64,000 nucleotides of DNA from Propionibacteriaceae bacterium (lineage in GTDB: Bacteria; Actinomycetota; Actinomycetes; Propionibacteriales; Propionibacteriaceae): positions 16,607-80,606 of the forward strand of contig JAISJO010000057.1 in assembly GCA_031261485.1 (NCBI GenBank), written 5' to 3'. The position numbers and the translations under genes are program-made. The notes beneath the pieces were generated by a model that worked only from the letters and a program-made list of their open reading frames with translations, searched no databases and had not been told where the DNA came from. Of this stretch, positions 35,146 through 45,462 are shown one piece after another. The stretch's first letter is position 1. Every line of letters starts with the position of its first letter.

Positions 35146-36850
35146 GCCGTCTCCACGCCTGAGAGGTGGGGATGTCCCGCCCAGTCACGGCGTAGAACAG
35201 GGTCGAATCGTCGTACAGGACTTCCTTCTGGTCATCGAAGGCGCTGAGCCGACCCACCATGACGATTTCGTCGCCCACCTGCAACTCCTGATCATCGGCA
35301 GGCAAGATGATTGTTTCTTTGCCGCGAACGAGCAGAAGGGGGTATGCTCCGATCTTGTGCTTCCAGTCTTGGGTGGAACGGAAGAGAGGCCCCAAGGCGA
35401 CTTCGCGGTGTTGGAGCCACCTGTAGACGCTCGGAGTGTCCTTGGCGCTGATGGTGATGCGTTGCACGACGGGGGAGAGGGTGCCCACGCGCGCGACGAG
35501 TTTGTCGGTCATGGTCTGGCAGAAAGCGTCGTCGGACTTCATGAGAAACTCGATGAACCCCCAGAAGTTGGGCGCGATGAGACCGGTGATCACGCGCTGG
35601 GTGACGAGATGCGGCGGGAAGAAGATGGAGTCGGGTGTGAAGGCGTTGAGCAGAGGCAGATGAGCGTGGGACTGCTGGCGCACAGCCAGGAATATCTCAG
35701 GATGCGTGTGGCGGATGTGCGCAGCCAAAGCCAGGTTGGTGGTGTCGGACTCAGCACCCGCGATGACGGCAGCCACGTTTGTCAGGTCGATGTCGTCCGT
35801 GGGCAACGCAGTGGACACTTCATAGTCCCCAGCAATCAGATCTTGGGAGATCTCGTCACCAAATTGCCCATCGGCGACGACGAGCCACGTTTTCGAAGGC
35901 AGGTGCGTGCGCAGCGGCGCTAAGTCAGTGCCGTCGACGGCGAGGAGCCATGTCACCAAGCGGTAAGCGTGTGGGTGCTGTATGGCGAGGGTGAGGAACT
36001 CTCCGTAGTCGTCATAGGGGTTGACGATGGCCATCGGAGAGAAGTCAGTCATCGACTCAGTGATGCCGCGAGTGAAAGCGCGCGCGATGACGGGGACGTC
36101 GGGGCGCAGCAGAGAGCATGTCATGACGATTTGAAGGTTGACCTCCTCGTCGCCTGTGAGAGCCAAGACTGCGGAACAGTCGGGTTGGTCGAGGCCTGCC
36201 AGTCCCAGGGTCGCCGGATTGCGCGCGTCGCCCAAGACTCCCGGCACTTCCTGGCGCAGCATATCCGTGGTCAGGCGTTCGATGGGCACCGCGTTGGATT
36301 CGAGCACGACGATGCGGCGTCCGAGCAGGTCGAGGGCTTTGGCGACGGAACGGCCGATATACCCGTAACCCACAATGATGGTGAACGGCTCGTTCAGATG
36401 GGAGATAGAGCGTCGCACTGCTTGGGCGTTTCGGGCGGCGATGAAGGCGGAGTCTTGGAGCAGAGCCATGAGGCGGGCGATGGTGTACGCCCACGCGATG
36501 ACCGACATGTAGATGCTGAACGTCACCCACCAGCGCTGTTCGGTGGAGAACTCATGGGGGATTTCGCCGAACCCAATGGTGGTGGCCGTGAAAGAGATGA
36601 CGTAGAAAGAGTCGAAGGCGTTGAGTTGGCCGTTGGAGCCATCGGGCTGGGGAATGCCCGGCATGAGGCACAACCCAAGGACGGCCACTGTCATGACGGT
36701 GATGATGACAAGCAAGGGGCGACGCATCTTGCGCACCACTATGAATCCCGCAGTCACATTGGGGATCTCAGAGGGGATGGCGACCCTGGTCTGTTGCAGT
36801 TCAGAGGACCGCCGAGTCTGGCGGCGCCGCCTAGAGCGCGTATGGGCCAT
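35090..36850 (-). CDS. K+ channel with RCK/TrkA domains
   Basis: A 586-residue potassium channel subunit. A basic N-terminal tail is followed by TM1 (LLVIITVMTVAVLGLCLMPG), the pore with filter TATTIGFGEIPHEFS, and TM2 (WVTFSIYMSVIAWAYTIARLM). Two cytoplasmic RCK modules follow, the first opening IIVGYGYIGRSVAKALDLLGRRIVVLES (Rossmann GxGxxG), the second near VVADGQFGDEISQDLIAGDYEV, plus a C-terminal TrkA-C-like part. The filter is TIGFGE rather than TVGYGD. It shares a 3-nt gap with the downstream DUF6394-like gene's stop, so both probably form one operon. Confidence 0.88.
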   Translation of the reverse strand: MAHTRSRRRRQTRRSSELQQTRVAIPSEIPNVTAGFIVVRKMRRPLLVIITVMTVAVLGLCLMPGIPQPDGSNGQLNAFDSFYVISFTATTIGFGEIPHEFSTEQRWWVTFSIYMSVIAWAYTIARLMALLQDSAFIAARNAQAVRRSISHLNEPFTIIVGYGYIGRSVAKALDLLGRRIVVLESNAVPIERLTTDMLRQEVPGVLGDARNPATLGLAGLDQPDCSAVLALTGDEEVNLQIVMTCSLLRPDVPVIARAFTRGITESMTDFSPMAIVNPYDDYGEFLTLAIQHPHAYRLVTWLLAVDGTDLAPLRTHLPSKTWLVVADGQFGDEISQDLIAGDYEVSTALPTDDIDLTNVAAVIAGAESDTTNLALAAHIRHTHPEIFLAVRQQSHAHLPLLNAFTPDSIFFPPHLVTQRVITGLIAPNFWGFIEFLMKSDDAFCQTMTDKLVARVGTLSPVVQRITISAKDTPSVYRWLQHREVALGPLFRSTQDWKHKIGAYPLLLVRGKETIILPADDQELQVGDEIVMVGRLSAFDDQKEVLYDDSTLFYAVTGRDIPTSQAWRRLTNRRWKNAFDHPAELVD

Positions 36851-36853
36851 GGG

Positions 36854-37237
36854 TCAGCGGCGACGGAAGGAGGAGGTCTCGATGACCAGAAGAACCACGG
36901 AGACCACATTGGCCAGCAAGGCACCGCCCGAGAAGGACACCACAGTGGACATGACGCCAGCAGAGATGGGGTTCATGGTGGCCTGCCCGACGGTGAACAC
37001 AACAGCGGCGACGATGAGTTGGATGTCTGCCACCAAAGATGTGGCCAAATGGATGGCGCCAATTTGGGTGCGATCACCCAGTTTGAGGACGGTGGCCACC
37101 AGTCCGATGACGATGGCGGAATACAACTCGATTCCTGAGTGCAGGTTGGGGTCGGCGATGTCGCCGATGAAGAAACCGAAGTTCAACGTCGCCGCGAAGA
37201 CGACGAAAAACCCGAAGAGAACCTTCTCCATATTCAT
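36854..37237 (-). CDS. Small membrane protein, DUF6394-like, upstream of the K+ channel gene
   Basis: A 127-residue protein with three or four hydrophobic segments (VLFGFFVVFAATLNFGFFIGDI, SAIVIGLVATVLKLG, LVADIQLIVAAVVFTVGQA, ALLANVVSVVLLVIETSSF). Proteins like this are found directly before TrkA-type channel genes in other bacteria and are listed as DUF6394; I recognise the pattern but not a function. The 3-nt spacing to the channel gene implies cotranscription and a role in channel function. Confidence 0.65.
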   Translation of the reverse strand: MNMEKVLFGFFVVFAATLNFGFFIGDIADPNLHSGIELYSAIVIGLVATVLKLGDRTQIGAIHLATSLVADIQLIVAAVVFTVGQATMNPISAGVMSTVVSFSGGALLANVVSVVLLVIETSSFRRR

Positions 37238-37295
37238 ACTGCCAAGTTAGCACAGGGGCCTTGCGCTCGCACAGGAGGCAAGAGAGCAATGACGC

Positions 37296-38018
37296 CTACT
37301 CCGCGCCTGTCCGACGCAGAACCGACGATAGTTTCTCGGCGGCGGCGACCACAGCCGGGGCGTGCAAACGTCCGGGAGTGCGGGTGAGGCGCTCAATCGG
37401 ACCAGACACAGACACGGCGGCGATGATCTTCCCGCCGGGGGAGCGTACCGGTGCGGACACAGAGGCCACGCCAAGCTCTCGCTCTGCGACGGACTGTGCC
37501 CATCCTCGATGGCGCACTTGGGCCAGGGTCTCAGCAGTGAATTGTGCCTGGATGAGGCCACGATGAATACGCTCGGGCTCGTCCCACGCCAGCAGGATTT
37601 GGGCCGCTGACCCGGCTTTCATGGTGAATTGTGCGCCCACAGGGACGGTGTCGCGCAGGCCGGACGGTCTCTCGACCGCTGCCACGCAGATACGGACCTC
37701 GCCTTGGCGGCGGAATAGTTGGGAGGATTCTCCCGTTATGTCCCTCAGACGAGTCAGTATCGGTCCTGCTGTTGCCAGGAGTCGGTCTTCTCCGGCAGAC
37801 TGGGCGAGCTCTGTCAGCCTGGGTCCAAGGACGAATCGACCGTTGAGGTCGCGTCCGACGAGACGGTGGTATTCGAGGGCGACTGCGAGGCGGTGCGCCG
37901 TGGGTCGAGCCAAACCAGTGGCGGTAACCAAACCAGCCAGGGTCATGGGTCCCGATTCTAGGGCGGTCAAGACGGATGCTGCCTTGTCAAGTACGCCAAC
38001 GCCAGAAGTGATGTCCAT
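37296..38018 (-). CDS. IclR-family regulator of leucine genes (NdgR/LtbR type)
   Basis: A 240-residue IclR-type regulator. N-terminal winged helix: SGVGVLDKAASVLTALESGPMTLAGLVTATGLARPTAHRLAVALE. C-terminal effector domain: RDTVPVGAQFTMKAGSAAQILLAW and SVAERELGVASVSAPVRSPGGKIIAAVSVSGPIERL. In actinobacteria the IclR protein divergent from leuCD (NdgR in Streptomyces, LtbR in Corynebacterium) represses leuCD and other amino-acid genes. The same arrangement here, with a 113-bp shared gap, supports that role. Confidence 0.88.
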   Translation of the reverse strand: MDITSGVGVLDKAASVLTALESGPMTLAGLVTATGLARPTAHRLAVALEYHRLVGRDLNGRFVLGPRLTELAQSAGEDRLLATAGPILTRLRDITGESSQLFRRQGEVRICVAAVERPSGLRDTVPVGAQFTMKAGSAAQILLAWDEPERIHRGLIQAQFTAETLAQVRHRGWAQSVAERELGVASVSAPVRSPGGKIIAAVSVSGPIERLTRTPGRLHAPAVVAAAEKLSSVLRRTGAE

Positions 38019-38131
38019 ATGCTGATACTAGCGTCTTGGTATGTGAGATGTCTAGTGGCATAGTTGTAGGAGGAAGTGCTGACTGATGCTGTGCACGATG
38101 AATCAGTGGTTCCCCAAAGGAAAGGATCTGT

Positions 38132-39532
38132 ATGGGACGCACGTTGAGTGAGAAGGTGTGGGACGACCACGTTGTGGTGGAAGGACGCGATGGCGAGCCA
38201 GACTTGCTGTACATCGACCTCCAGCTTTGCCACGAGGTGACCAGCCCTCAAGCCTTCGACGGACTGCGACTGGCCGGACGCAAAGTCCGCCGCCCGGATC
38301 TGACCTTGGCCACGGAGGACCACAACACTCCCACGCTGAACATCCTGTCTCCCATTGAGGACCCTGTTTCGCGTCTTCAGGTGGACACTCTGCGCAAGAA
38401 CGCAGCAGAGTTCGGCATCCGCATCCATTCTCTTGGTGACAAGGACCAAGGCGTGGTCCACGTCGTCGGGCCGCAGTTGGGAATCACCCAGCCAGGCATG
38501 ACCATCGTCTGCGGGGACTCTCACACGTCTACCCACGGTGCTTTCGGCGCGCTGGCGTTCGGCATCGGGACGTCCGAGGTCGAGCACGTCCTGGCGACTC
38601 AGACCCTGCCTCAGGGCAAGCCGAAGAAGATGGCTGTCACGGTAACAGGGGCCCTGCCCGAAGGAGTCACTGCGAAGGACCTGATTCTGACTCACATTTC
38701 GCGGATTGGCACAGGCGGAGGTGCGGGGTACATCGCGGAATATCGCGGCGACACCATCGAGAACCTGTCCATCGAAGGCCGCATGACTATCTGCAATATG
38801 AGCATCGAATGGGGTGCTCGTGCGGGGATGGTGGCTCCCGATGCCAAGACTTTCGAGTATCTCAAGGGCCGTCCCCATGCGCCTGTCGGCGAGGAATGGG
38901 ACAAAGCTGTGGCCTACTGGTCCACGCTGAAGTCTGACCCGGATGCCGTCTTCGACAAGGAAGTAGTCATCGACGCGACCACGCTGACGCCTTTCGTGAC
39001 CTGGGGGACCAACCCCGGCCAAGGTGTCGGTCTGGGAGGGACCGTCCCGTCTCCGAGTGACTTCACCGACCCTGTCGAGAGGGCAGCCGCCGAGAGGGCC
39101 TTGACTTACATGGATTTGGAACCGGGAACCAAGATGCGCGACATTAAGGTCAACACCGTCTTCCTCGGTTCCTGCACCAATGGTCGCCTGGAAGACTTGA
39201 GGCTCGCGGCCGAGGTGCTCCAGGGCAAGAGGATAGCCGATGGCGTGCGTATGTTGGTCGTCCCTGGCTCTGCGCGTGTGCGTCTTCAGGCGATGGCCGA
39301 GGGGCTGGACAAAGTGTTCACCGAGTTCGGGGCTGAGTGGCGCGAGGCTGGCTGTTCGATGTGCCTGGGGATGAATCCGGACACGCTATCGCCGGGCGAG
39401 CGTTCTGCCTCCACGTCCAACCGCAACTTCGAGGGTCGTCAGGGCAAGGGTGGGCGCACCCATCTCGTGTCGCCTGCTGTGGCCGCTGCCACTGCCGTGA
39501 CCGGCACACTATCCGATCCGTCGGACTTGTGA
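38132..39532 (+). CDS. leuC: 3-isopropylmalate dehydratase large subunit
   Basis: A 466-residue aconitase-fold subunit that isomerises 2- to 3-isopropylmalate in leucine synthesis. It opens [14 protein letters not shown] and carries [33 protein letters not shown]. The three [4Fe-4S] cysteines lie in [14 protein letters not shown] and [11 protein letters not shown]. It pairs with leuD 46 nt downstream. AAAGGAAAGGA precedes the ATG. The gap to the IclR gene should hold the shared operator. Confidence 0.96.
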   Translation: MGRTLSEKVWDDHVVVEGRDGEPDLLYIDLQLCHEVTSPQAFDGLRLAGRKVRRPDLTLATEDHNTPTLNILSPIEDPVSRLQVDTLRKNAAEFGIRIHSLGDKDQGVVHVVGPQLGITQPGMTIVCGDSHTSTHGAFGALAFGIGTSEVEHVLATQTLPQGKPKKMAVTVTGALPEGVTAKDLILTHISRIGTGGGAGYIAEYRGDTIENLSIEGRMTICNMSIEWGARAGMVAPDAKTFEYLKGRPHAPVGEEWDKAVAYWSTLKSDPDAVFDKEVVIDATTLTPFVTWGTNPGQGVGLGGTVPSPSDFTDPVERAAAERALTYMDLEPGTKMRDIKVNTVFLGSCTNGRLEDLRLAAEVLQGKRIADGVRMLVVPGSARVRLQAMAEGLDKVFTEFGAEWREAGCSMCLGMNPDTLSPGERSASTSNRNFEGRQGKGGRTHLVSPAVAAATAVTGTLSDPSDL

Positions 39533-39578
39533 CCTGTCCCGGCGTCCATCTCTGTCTCACCCACTGCTAAGGAGAACC

Positions 39579-40184
39579 ATGGAAAAGTTCACCACCCACA
39601 CCGGCATCGGCACACCGCTTCGCCGCTCCAATGTGGACACCGACCAGATCATTCCCGCTGTTTACCTCAAGAGGGTCACCCGCACCGGGTTTGAGGACGG
39701 ACTCTTCTCCGCGTGGAGGAACGACCCGTCTTTCGTCTTGAACACGCCACCCTACGACAAGGGGACCATCCTGGTCGCTGGCTCGGACTTCGGCACAGGG
39801 TCCAGCCGCGAACATGCCGTGTGGGCTCTCATGGATTACGGATTCCGTGTGGTCATCTCTTCGCGCTTCGGCGACATTTTCAAGGGTAATTCCGGCAAAG
39901 CCGGGCTTGTGACGGCCATCGTCCCAGAAGAGACTGTGGAAGCATTGTGGGTTGCGCTGGAAGAACAGCCCGGTCTGGAATTGACTGTCGATCTGGAAGG
40001 CCGCACCATCACGGCGGGGGACAAGGTGTACGACTTCGCCATTGACGACTACACCCGGTATCGTCTGCTCAATGGGTTGGATGACATCTCTCTGACTCTT
40101 CGCCATGCCGATGAGATTTCCGCTTTTGAAGCGGCGCGCCCCTCCTTCAAGCCGGCCGCTCTGCCCGCCCATACAGCGGGGTAG
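39579..40184 (+). CDS. leuD: 3-isopropylmalate dehydratase small subunit
   Basis: A 201-residue swivelling subunit partner of LeuC. It shows [38 protein letters not shown] and the substrate loop [44 protein letters not shown] clear AAGGAG stands before the ATG. Normal length. Confidence 0.96.
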   Translation: MEKFTTHTGIGTPLRRSNVDTDQIIPAVYLKRVTRTGFEDGLFSAWRNDPSFVLNTPPYDKGTILVAGSDFGTGSSREHAVWALMDYGFRVVISSRFGDIFKGNSGKAGLVTAIVPEETVEALWVALEEQPGLELTVDLEGRTITAGDKVYDFAIDDYTRYRLLNGLDDISLTLRHADEISAFEAARPSFKPAALPAHTAG

Positions 40185-40279
40185 TACCTCACTGTCTCTG
40201 CGCCGACGCGACGAGTTCTTCTGGGCTCGCACAAGCGTGGGAGCGATGACCGGCGCACACCGCCCACTAGGCTGTGGTC

Positions 40280-41227
40280 ATGAACGAGACCTTGGCTGAT
40301 GCGGGCGAATTCGCACTGATTGAGCGCGTCACAGCAGATGTGGTGCGTGGTCCTCAAGTCTTGGTCGGGCCTGGAGATGACGCGGCGGTTCTCAGCGTGG
40401 ATGGGGCTCTGGTTGCTTCGACGGACGTCTTCGTGGAGCATGTACATTTTCGCACGGACTGGTCTTCGGCCGAAGACGTGGGGCACAAGGCCATCGCCGC
40501 AGCGGTCGCGGATATCGAAGCCATGGGGGCCATCCCCACTGGTGTCCTCATCGCTTTTTCCGCGCCGAAAACCACACAGGCGTCGTGGGTGGAGCAATGT
40601 GTGGCCGGTGCGCTGGCCGAGTGTGCGGACGCCCACGTCAGTCTGGTGGGCGGTGACCTGTCGGGAGGGCAATGCGTGTCCCTGGCAGTGACCGCCCTCG
40701 GGCAAACAGGAGGCAATACCCCCATCCTGCGCAGTGGCGCCCGTGCGGGCGACGCCGTGGCGTACAAGGGCCGTCTCGGCTGGGCGGCGGCAGGTCTGGC
40801 TGTCTTGAGCAGGGGCTTCAGGTCTCCACGCATGGCTGTACAGGCGTACCAGCGTCCCCAAGTGCCCTACGGCGCCGGTCTGGAGGCATTCAAGAACGGC
40901 GCGACGGCCCTCATCGACACTTCCGATGGCCTTATGGCTGACCTGGGACACATCGCCCAAGCGTCTGGCGTGGTCATCGACATCGACTTCGGGTGCCTCG
41001 ACATTCCCGATGTCATTGCGGCCGTCGCCCAGGCTTCGGGGCATGATGTCAGAGATTTCATCTTGGGTGGGGGAGAAGACCATGCCCTCGTCGGCACCTT
41101 CGGGTGGGGTGAGGTCCCCTCAACCTGGACAGTCATCGGCCAAGTGGTGCCCGCCGACAACCAAGACCCCGCCGTGCTACTCGACGGGCAGACGTGGTTG
41201 GGCGAGCGGGGATGGTCGCACTTCTAG
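40280..41227 (+). CDS. thiL: Thiamine-monophosphate kinase
   Basis: A 315-residue PurM/ThiL-fold kinase making thiamine diphosphate. It has GEFALIERVTA, VGPGDDAAVL (metal binding), ASTDVFVEHVHFRTDWSS, VAAAVADIEAMGAIPTG and DTSDGLMADLGHIAQASG, and a C-terminal GGGEDHALVGTF. The ATG at 40280 is preferred over a GTG 6 nt upstream. ThDP made here is the cofactor for E1 enzymes such as that at 29938, but there is no operon link. Confidence 0.93.
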   Translation: MNETLADAGEFALIERVTADVVRGPQVLVGPGDDAAVLSVDGALVASTDVFVEHVHFRTDWSSAEDVGHKAIAAAVADIEAMGAIPTGVLIAFSAPKTTQASWVEQCVAGALAECADAHVSLVGGDLSGGQCVSLAVTALGQTGGNTPILRSGARAGDAVAYKGRLGWAAAGLAVLSRGFRSPRMAVQAYQRPQVPYGAGLEAFKNGATALIDTSDGLMADLGHIAQASGVVIDIDFGCLDIPDVIAAVAQASGHDVRDFILGGGEDHALVGTFGWGEVPSTWTVIGQVVPADNQDPAVLLDGQTWLGERGWSHF

Positions 41228-41361
41228 GAAAGCGTTGACTGAAGATGCGGATGCGATCAATAGTCAACACTCCCCGTAGGTATGCACACACTCCTTGCTT
41301 CGTGAGCACTCGCGGCGTGGGAAAGACCCGTCGATAACCCCTGTGGCGTATCCTCACGCAT

Positions 41362-43728
41362 ATGGCGAGCCCCACAACCACTCGACGCGCTTCTGCGTCC
41401 ACTTCTCGAAGCAGAAAGAATGCGTCGTCCGCAAAGACGAAGAAACCCTCGACCTCGTCTAGGGGAGTCTTGCCTGCCATCGGTCACGGGATTTCTGTGG
41501 CATGGAACGGCCTTGCACGCGGACTCGGGACTGTCGTGCGCGGGATCGGGTCGGGAGCGCGTGACATATCACCGGCCGTGAAGCGTGACGGTGCAGGTCT
41601 GGGCATGCTCGCCCTGGCTGTCATCCTCGGCGCAGTCTTCTGGTTCAGGCTTCCCGGCCGTGTTGGTGGGGCTATTCGTGTGGGCATCACCACCGTGTTC
41701 GGTGTGCTCGCGTACGCGATTCCGCTTGTGGCGGTCGTGTTGTGCGTCATCATTCTGCGCAACAAACGCCCTGGAGGTGTGGCCCGCAATGTCTTGGGGT
41801 GGATCGCCACCCTCATCGGCGTGTTCGGTTTGGTCCACATCGGGTGCGGGCTGCCTCGTCCGGCCAATATGGAAGCGGTCAGAGCGTCCGGGGGCATCAT
41901 TGGGTACGTCATCTCGTCGATTCTGGCCGACCCCCTGAGCGTGTGGGTCGCTGTGCCCTTGCTCGCCCTCATCACCATTTTCGGAATCCTTGTGCTTGTG
42001 GGGCGGTCTTTGTCTGAGATCGTGGGAGCCACCACACACTTTGTACAAGGGCTGCTCTATCGACATGGCCTTGCGGAGGAACCGGAAGAGTCTGATGAAC
42101 TCGCCGAGGTCGAGCCGCCCTCGCCAGATGAGCCAGTTGCGACTGAAGACGAGCCGTCGGTGCATCCTGTTCCCGTCAAGAGACAGAAGAAACAACCCGC
42201 GCCTGTTGTCGCTGACCCAATCGAACACACCGGGCCCCTGCGCACAGACCAGGTCCTAGATGGCGACATCGTGTACCACCTTCCTTCGCCAACTCTCCTT
42301 CACGCGGGCAGCGTACCGAAGGCCCGCAGTCAGGCTTCAGACGCCACGGTCGGCGCAGTCCAGCAGGTCTTGGACGAGTTCGAGATCGACGCGCGGGTCA
42401 CGGGGTACACGCGCGGGCCGACTGTGACCCGATACGAAGTCGAATTGGGCACAGGCGTCAAGGTCGAGAAGGTGACCGGAATCTCGCGCAATATCTCGTA
42501 CGCTGTGGCGAGCAATGAGGTCACCATCCTCTCGCCCATTCCCGGCAAGTCCGCCATCGGCGTCGAGATTCCCAACTCTGACAAGGAAATAGTCTCCCTC
42601 GGGGATGTCCTACGCTCTCCTGTCGCCCGTGCCGACCACCACCCCTTGACGGTGGGTTTGGGCAAGGACGTGGAAGGCAGGTTCGTCATCACCGACCTGA
42701 CCAAGATGCCGCACCTTCTCGTGGCAGGCGCCACCGGTTCTGGCAAGTCCAGCTTCATCAATTCGATGATCATGTCCATCCTCATGCGGGCCACTCCCGA
42801 CGAGGTACGTATGATGCTGGTCGACCCCAAGCGCGTCGAGTTGAATCACTACGAAGGTATTCCACACCTTGTCACGCCCATCATCACGTCGGCGAAGAAG
42901 GCCGCCGACGCCCTCCAGTGGGTCGTCAAAGAGATGGACATGCGCTACGACGACCTTGCCGCGTTCGGCTTCCGGCACCTGGATGACTTCAACAAAGCCG
43001 TGCGTTCCGGGGCTCTGAAACCGCTGCCGGGCTCGCAGCGGGTCCTGACCCCCTATCCGTATTTGCTCATCATCGTGGACGAATTGTCCGATCTGATGAT
43101 GGTCGCCCCCCGAGACGTGGAAGACTCCATCGTCCGCATCACCCAGTTGGCTCGTGCGGCGGGCATCCACTTGGTCCTCGCCACCCAACGCCCCTCGACC
43201 GATGTCGTGACCGGGCTCATCAAGGCCAATGTGCCTTCCCGCCTGGCTTTCGCCACTTCGTCCATGACGGATTCTCGGGTCATCCTGGACCATCCCGGTG
43301 CGGAGAAACTGGTCGGTCAGGGAGACGCCTTGTTCCTGCCGTCGGGTGCGGGCAAAGCCCTGCGTGTACAAGGTGCGTGGGTCGGAGCCGACGAAATCAA
43401 GTCGGTCGTCGCCGCAGTATCCGAGCAAGTCAGCCCGCAATACCGAGACGACATCGCCGAAGCGACAACAGGAGCAAAGGCCGCCCCAGAAGACATCGGG
43501 AACGACTTGGAGCAGGTCCTGGAAGCCGCACGACTGGTCATCAACCTTCAACTCGGTTCCACCTCCATGCTGCAACGCAAGTTGCGCGTCGGATTCGCGC
43601 GGGCGGGGAGGCTCATGGACATCTTGGAATCCAGGGGAGTGGTCGGCCCGTCCGAAGGATCCAAGCCCAGGGAGGTCCTCGTCGCCCCTGACGACCTGGA
43701 TGAGGTGCTGGCCTCGCTTCAAGAGTGA
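41362..43728 (+). CDS. ftsK: DNA translocase FtsK/SpoIIIE
   Basis: A 788-residue septal DNA pump. A Lys/Arg-rich N-terminus is followed by four or so membrane helices (from [18 protein letters not shown] to [21 protein letters not shown]), an acidic linker, then the RecA-like motor with Walker [20 protein letters not shown] and Walker [18 protein letters not shown]. The gamma (KOPS-reading) winged helix is at the C-terminus ([24 protein letters not shown]). It ends 52 nt before rimO. Length is typical for actinobacteria. Confidence 0.96.
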   Translation: MASPTTTRRASASTSRSRKNASSAKTKKPSTSSRGVLPAIGHGISVAWNGLARGLGTVVRGIGSGARDISPAVKRDGAGLGMLALAVILGAVFWFRLPGRVGGAIRVGITTVFGVLAYAIPLVAVVLCVIILRNKRPGGVARNVLGWIATLIGVFGLVHIGCGLPRPANMEAVRASGGIIGYVISSILADPLSVWVAVPLLALITIFGILVLVGRSLSEIVGATTHFVQGLLYRHGLAEEPEESDELAEVEPPSPDEPVATEDEPSVHPVPVKRQKKQPAPVVADPIEHTGPLRTDQVLDGDIVYHLPSPTLLHAGSVPKARSQASDATVGAVQQVLDEFEIDARVTGYTRGPTVTRYEVELGTGVKVEKVTGISRNISYAVASNEVTILSPIPGKSAIGVEIPNSDKEIVSLGDVLRSPVARADHHPLTVGLGKDVEGRFVITDLTKMPHLLVAGATGSGKSSFINSMIMSILMRATPDEVRMMLVDPKRVELNHYEGIPHLVTPIITSAKKAADALQWVVKEMDMRYDDLAAFGFRHLDDFNKAVRSGALKPLPGSQRVLTPYPYLLIIVDELSDLMMVAPRDVEDSIVRITQLARAAGIHLVLATQRPSTDVVTGLIKANVPSRLAFATSSMTDSRVILDHPGAEKLVGQGDALFLPSGAGKALRVQGAWVGADEIKSVVAAVSEQVSPQYRDDIAEATTGAKAAPEDIGNDLEQVLEAARLVINLQLGSTSMLQRKLRVGFARAGRLMDILESRGVVGPSEGSKPREVLVAPDDLDEVLASLQE

Positions 43729-43780
43729 CGTTCACTCGGTCGGCCCAGTGGTCTCAGGAACGGGCTGGTAACGTGGGGGA

Positions 43781-45241
43781 GTGGCTTTGACTCCTTTGCA
43801 TATCGTGCCGCTGGGGTGTGCCCGCAATGACGTGGACTCCGAGGAACTCGCCGCGCGCTTCGCTGATTCCGGGTTCACCCTCGTCTCGCAACCCGAGGAT
43901 GCCGAAGTTGTCGTGGTCAACACCTGCGGTTTCATCGACGCAGCCAAACAGGAGTCCATTGATGAGATCATGGCGGCTTCTGAGCTCAAGGAACAGGGCA
44001 AGGTCAAGACGGTCATCGCCACAGGTTGCCTGGCCGAGAGGTACGGCTCACAGTTGGCAGACTCTCTGCCAGAGGCCGACGCCGTGGTTGGGTTCGAGGG
44101 GTATTCCGATATCGCCAACACGGTACGCGCTCTCCTGGCGGGCGGACATGTCGATGCCCACGTGCCTCAGGACAGGAGACTCATTCCCCTGACCCCCATC
44201 GAGTCCCACACTCGGACTTCCCCTCACGTTCTCACCCCACACATCACCGAACAGACATTGCGTGTGTCTCCAGTCGGCACAGACCACATCCCACTCCCGA
44301 CTCCGCCGTGGCTGCCCACGCGCACGCGCCTGTCTGACTCGCCGACCGCCCCTCTGAAGATCGCCACCGGTTGCGATAGGCGTTGTGCGTTCTGCGCCAT
44401 CCCAGCCTTCCGAGGAGGACTCGTGTCCCGGCCACCTGAGGAGATCATCGTCGAAGCGAAATGGTTGGCTGACCAGGGAGTACGCGAGCTCTTCCTCGTC
44501 TCCGAGAACACCACGTCCTACGGCAAAGATAGGGGCGACCTCGATGCCCTACCGCGACTTCTTGCCTGCCTGAGCGAGGTGGACGTCGACTGGGTGCGCC
44601 TGTCTTACCTCCAACCTGCTGAGGTCAAGCCCTCGCTCATCGACGCCATCGCTTCCACACCCAAGGTTGTGCCGTACTTCGACTTGCCCTTCCAACACGC
44701 CTCCAAGACAGTCTTGAAGCGGATGCGACGTTTCGGTGATTACGATTCTTTCCTCACCCTGCTCGACCGCATTCGTATGGCTATTCCGAACGTGGGTGTG
44801 CGTACCAATGTCATCGTGGGATTCCCAGGCGAGAAGGAATCCGACGTGGCGACCCTCTTGGACTTCTTGGGTGAGGCCCGTCTCGACGCTGTGGGGGTCT
44901 TCGCCTATTCCGACGAGGAAGGAACAGAAGGCGCGACCCTTGACGGCCATCTGGATGAGGAAGAGATTGCCGCTCGAACCTCCGAGGTGTCCCAATGGGC
45001 TGACACCGTGACGGCACTGCAAGCCGAGAGTCGAATCGGTCAGGACGTGGAGATTCTTATTGACGGGGTGGACGAAGATGACACCCTAGGTAGACAGGGC
45101 GCCTCAATTTCCCTGGTCGGGCACGCGGCGCAGCAGGGCCCCGAAGACGGCCGTACCTTCCTGCGCGGCACACCCGACCAGCGCGGACACATCGTCAAGG
45201 CACCCATTGTCTCCACAGAAGGTGTGGACTGGTTTCTCTGA
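43781..45241 (+). CDS. rimO: Ribosomal protein S12 methylthiotransferase
   Basis: A 486-residue radical-SAM enzyme that methylthiolates an Asp of ribosomal protein S12. The N-terminal UPF0004 domain has IVPLGCARNDVDSEELAARF with further cluster cysteines in NTCGFIDAAKQES and ATGCLAERY. The radical-SAM CxxxCxxC lies in TGCDRRCAFCAIPAFRG, and a TRAM domain ends the protein. SEENTTSYGKD and LPFQHASKTVLKRMRR also fit RimO rather than MiaB. The start is a GTG. Confidence 0.94.
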   Translation: MALTPLHIVPLGCARNDVDSEELAARFADSGFTLVSQPEDAEVVVVNTCGFIDAAKQESIDEIMAASELKEQGKVKTVIATGCLAERYGSQLADSLPEADAVVGFEGYSDIANTVRALLAGGHVDAHVPQDRRLIPLTPIESHTRTSPHVLTPHITEQTLRVSPVGTDHIPLPTPPWLPTRTRLSDSPTAPLKIATGCDRRCAFCAIPAFRGGLVSRPPEEIIVEAKWLADQGVRELFLVSENTTSYGKDRGDLDALPRLLACLSEVDVDWVRLSYLQPAEVKPSLIDAIASTPKVVPYFDLPFQHASKTVLKRMRRFGDYDSFLTLLDRIRMAIPNVGVRTNVIVGFPGEKESDVATLLDFLGEARLDAVGVFAYSDEEGTEGATLDGHLDEEEIAARTSEVSQWADTVTALQAESRIGQDVEILIDGVDEDDTLGRQGASISLVGHAAQQGPEDGRTFLRGTPDQRGHIVKAPIVSTEGVDWFL

Positions 45242-45300
45242 GGAAGTGTTCACAGAATGGACATGTTCCGAAAAACTTCGACCATTTATCTCAAAACCCT

Positions 45301-45329
45301 TGTTGAACGCTAGTTCATCTGTTAGCCTG
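45301..45329 (+). promoter_or_regulatory. Candidate promoter of the phaEC operon
   Basis: TTGTTG, a 17-nt spacer and TAGCCT form a plausible housekeeping promoter (TTGnnn-N17-TAnnnT) about 135 nt before phaE. The intergenic gap 45242-45462 has no other feature that I can support. Confidence 0.4.
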
Positions 45330-45462
45330 ACGACACGGGGTTTTGCCGAAGAAGCCGAACCTTGCCTGCTCAATACGTACAACAATGTGCGTCCGGTGGC
45401 AGGACGTTATCCAATTCCGTGACGGGCAGTCAGCTTCGTCACGGCACCTATAAGGAGCACAT

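Noticed and set aside
38082..38107. ACTGAT...ATCAGT inverted repeat as the NdgR/LtbR operator upstream of leuC
   Set aside because: The arms are only 6 nt and part of it belongs to a sequence that recurs elsewhere beside unrelated genes, so a specific operator claim is not supported.
42610..43722. 370-codon leftward frame antisense to ftsK
   Set aside because: Long because of GC-rich codon bias on the other strand; the ftsK motor motifs on the plus strand are unambiguous.
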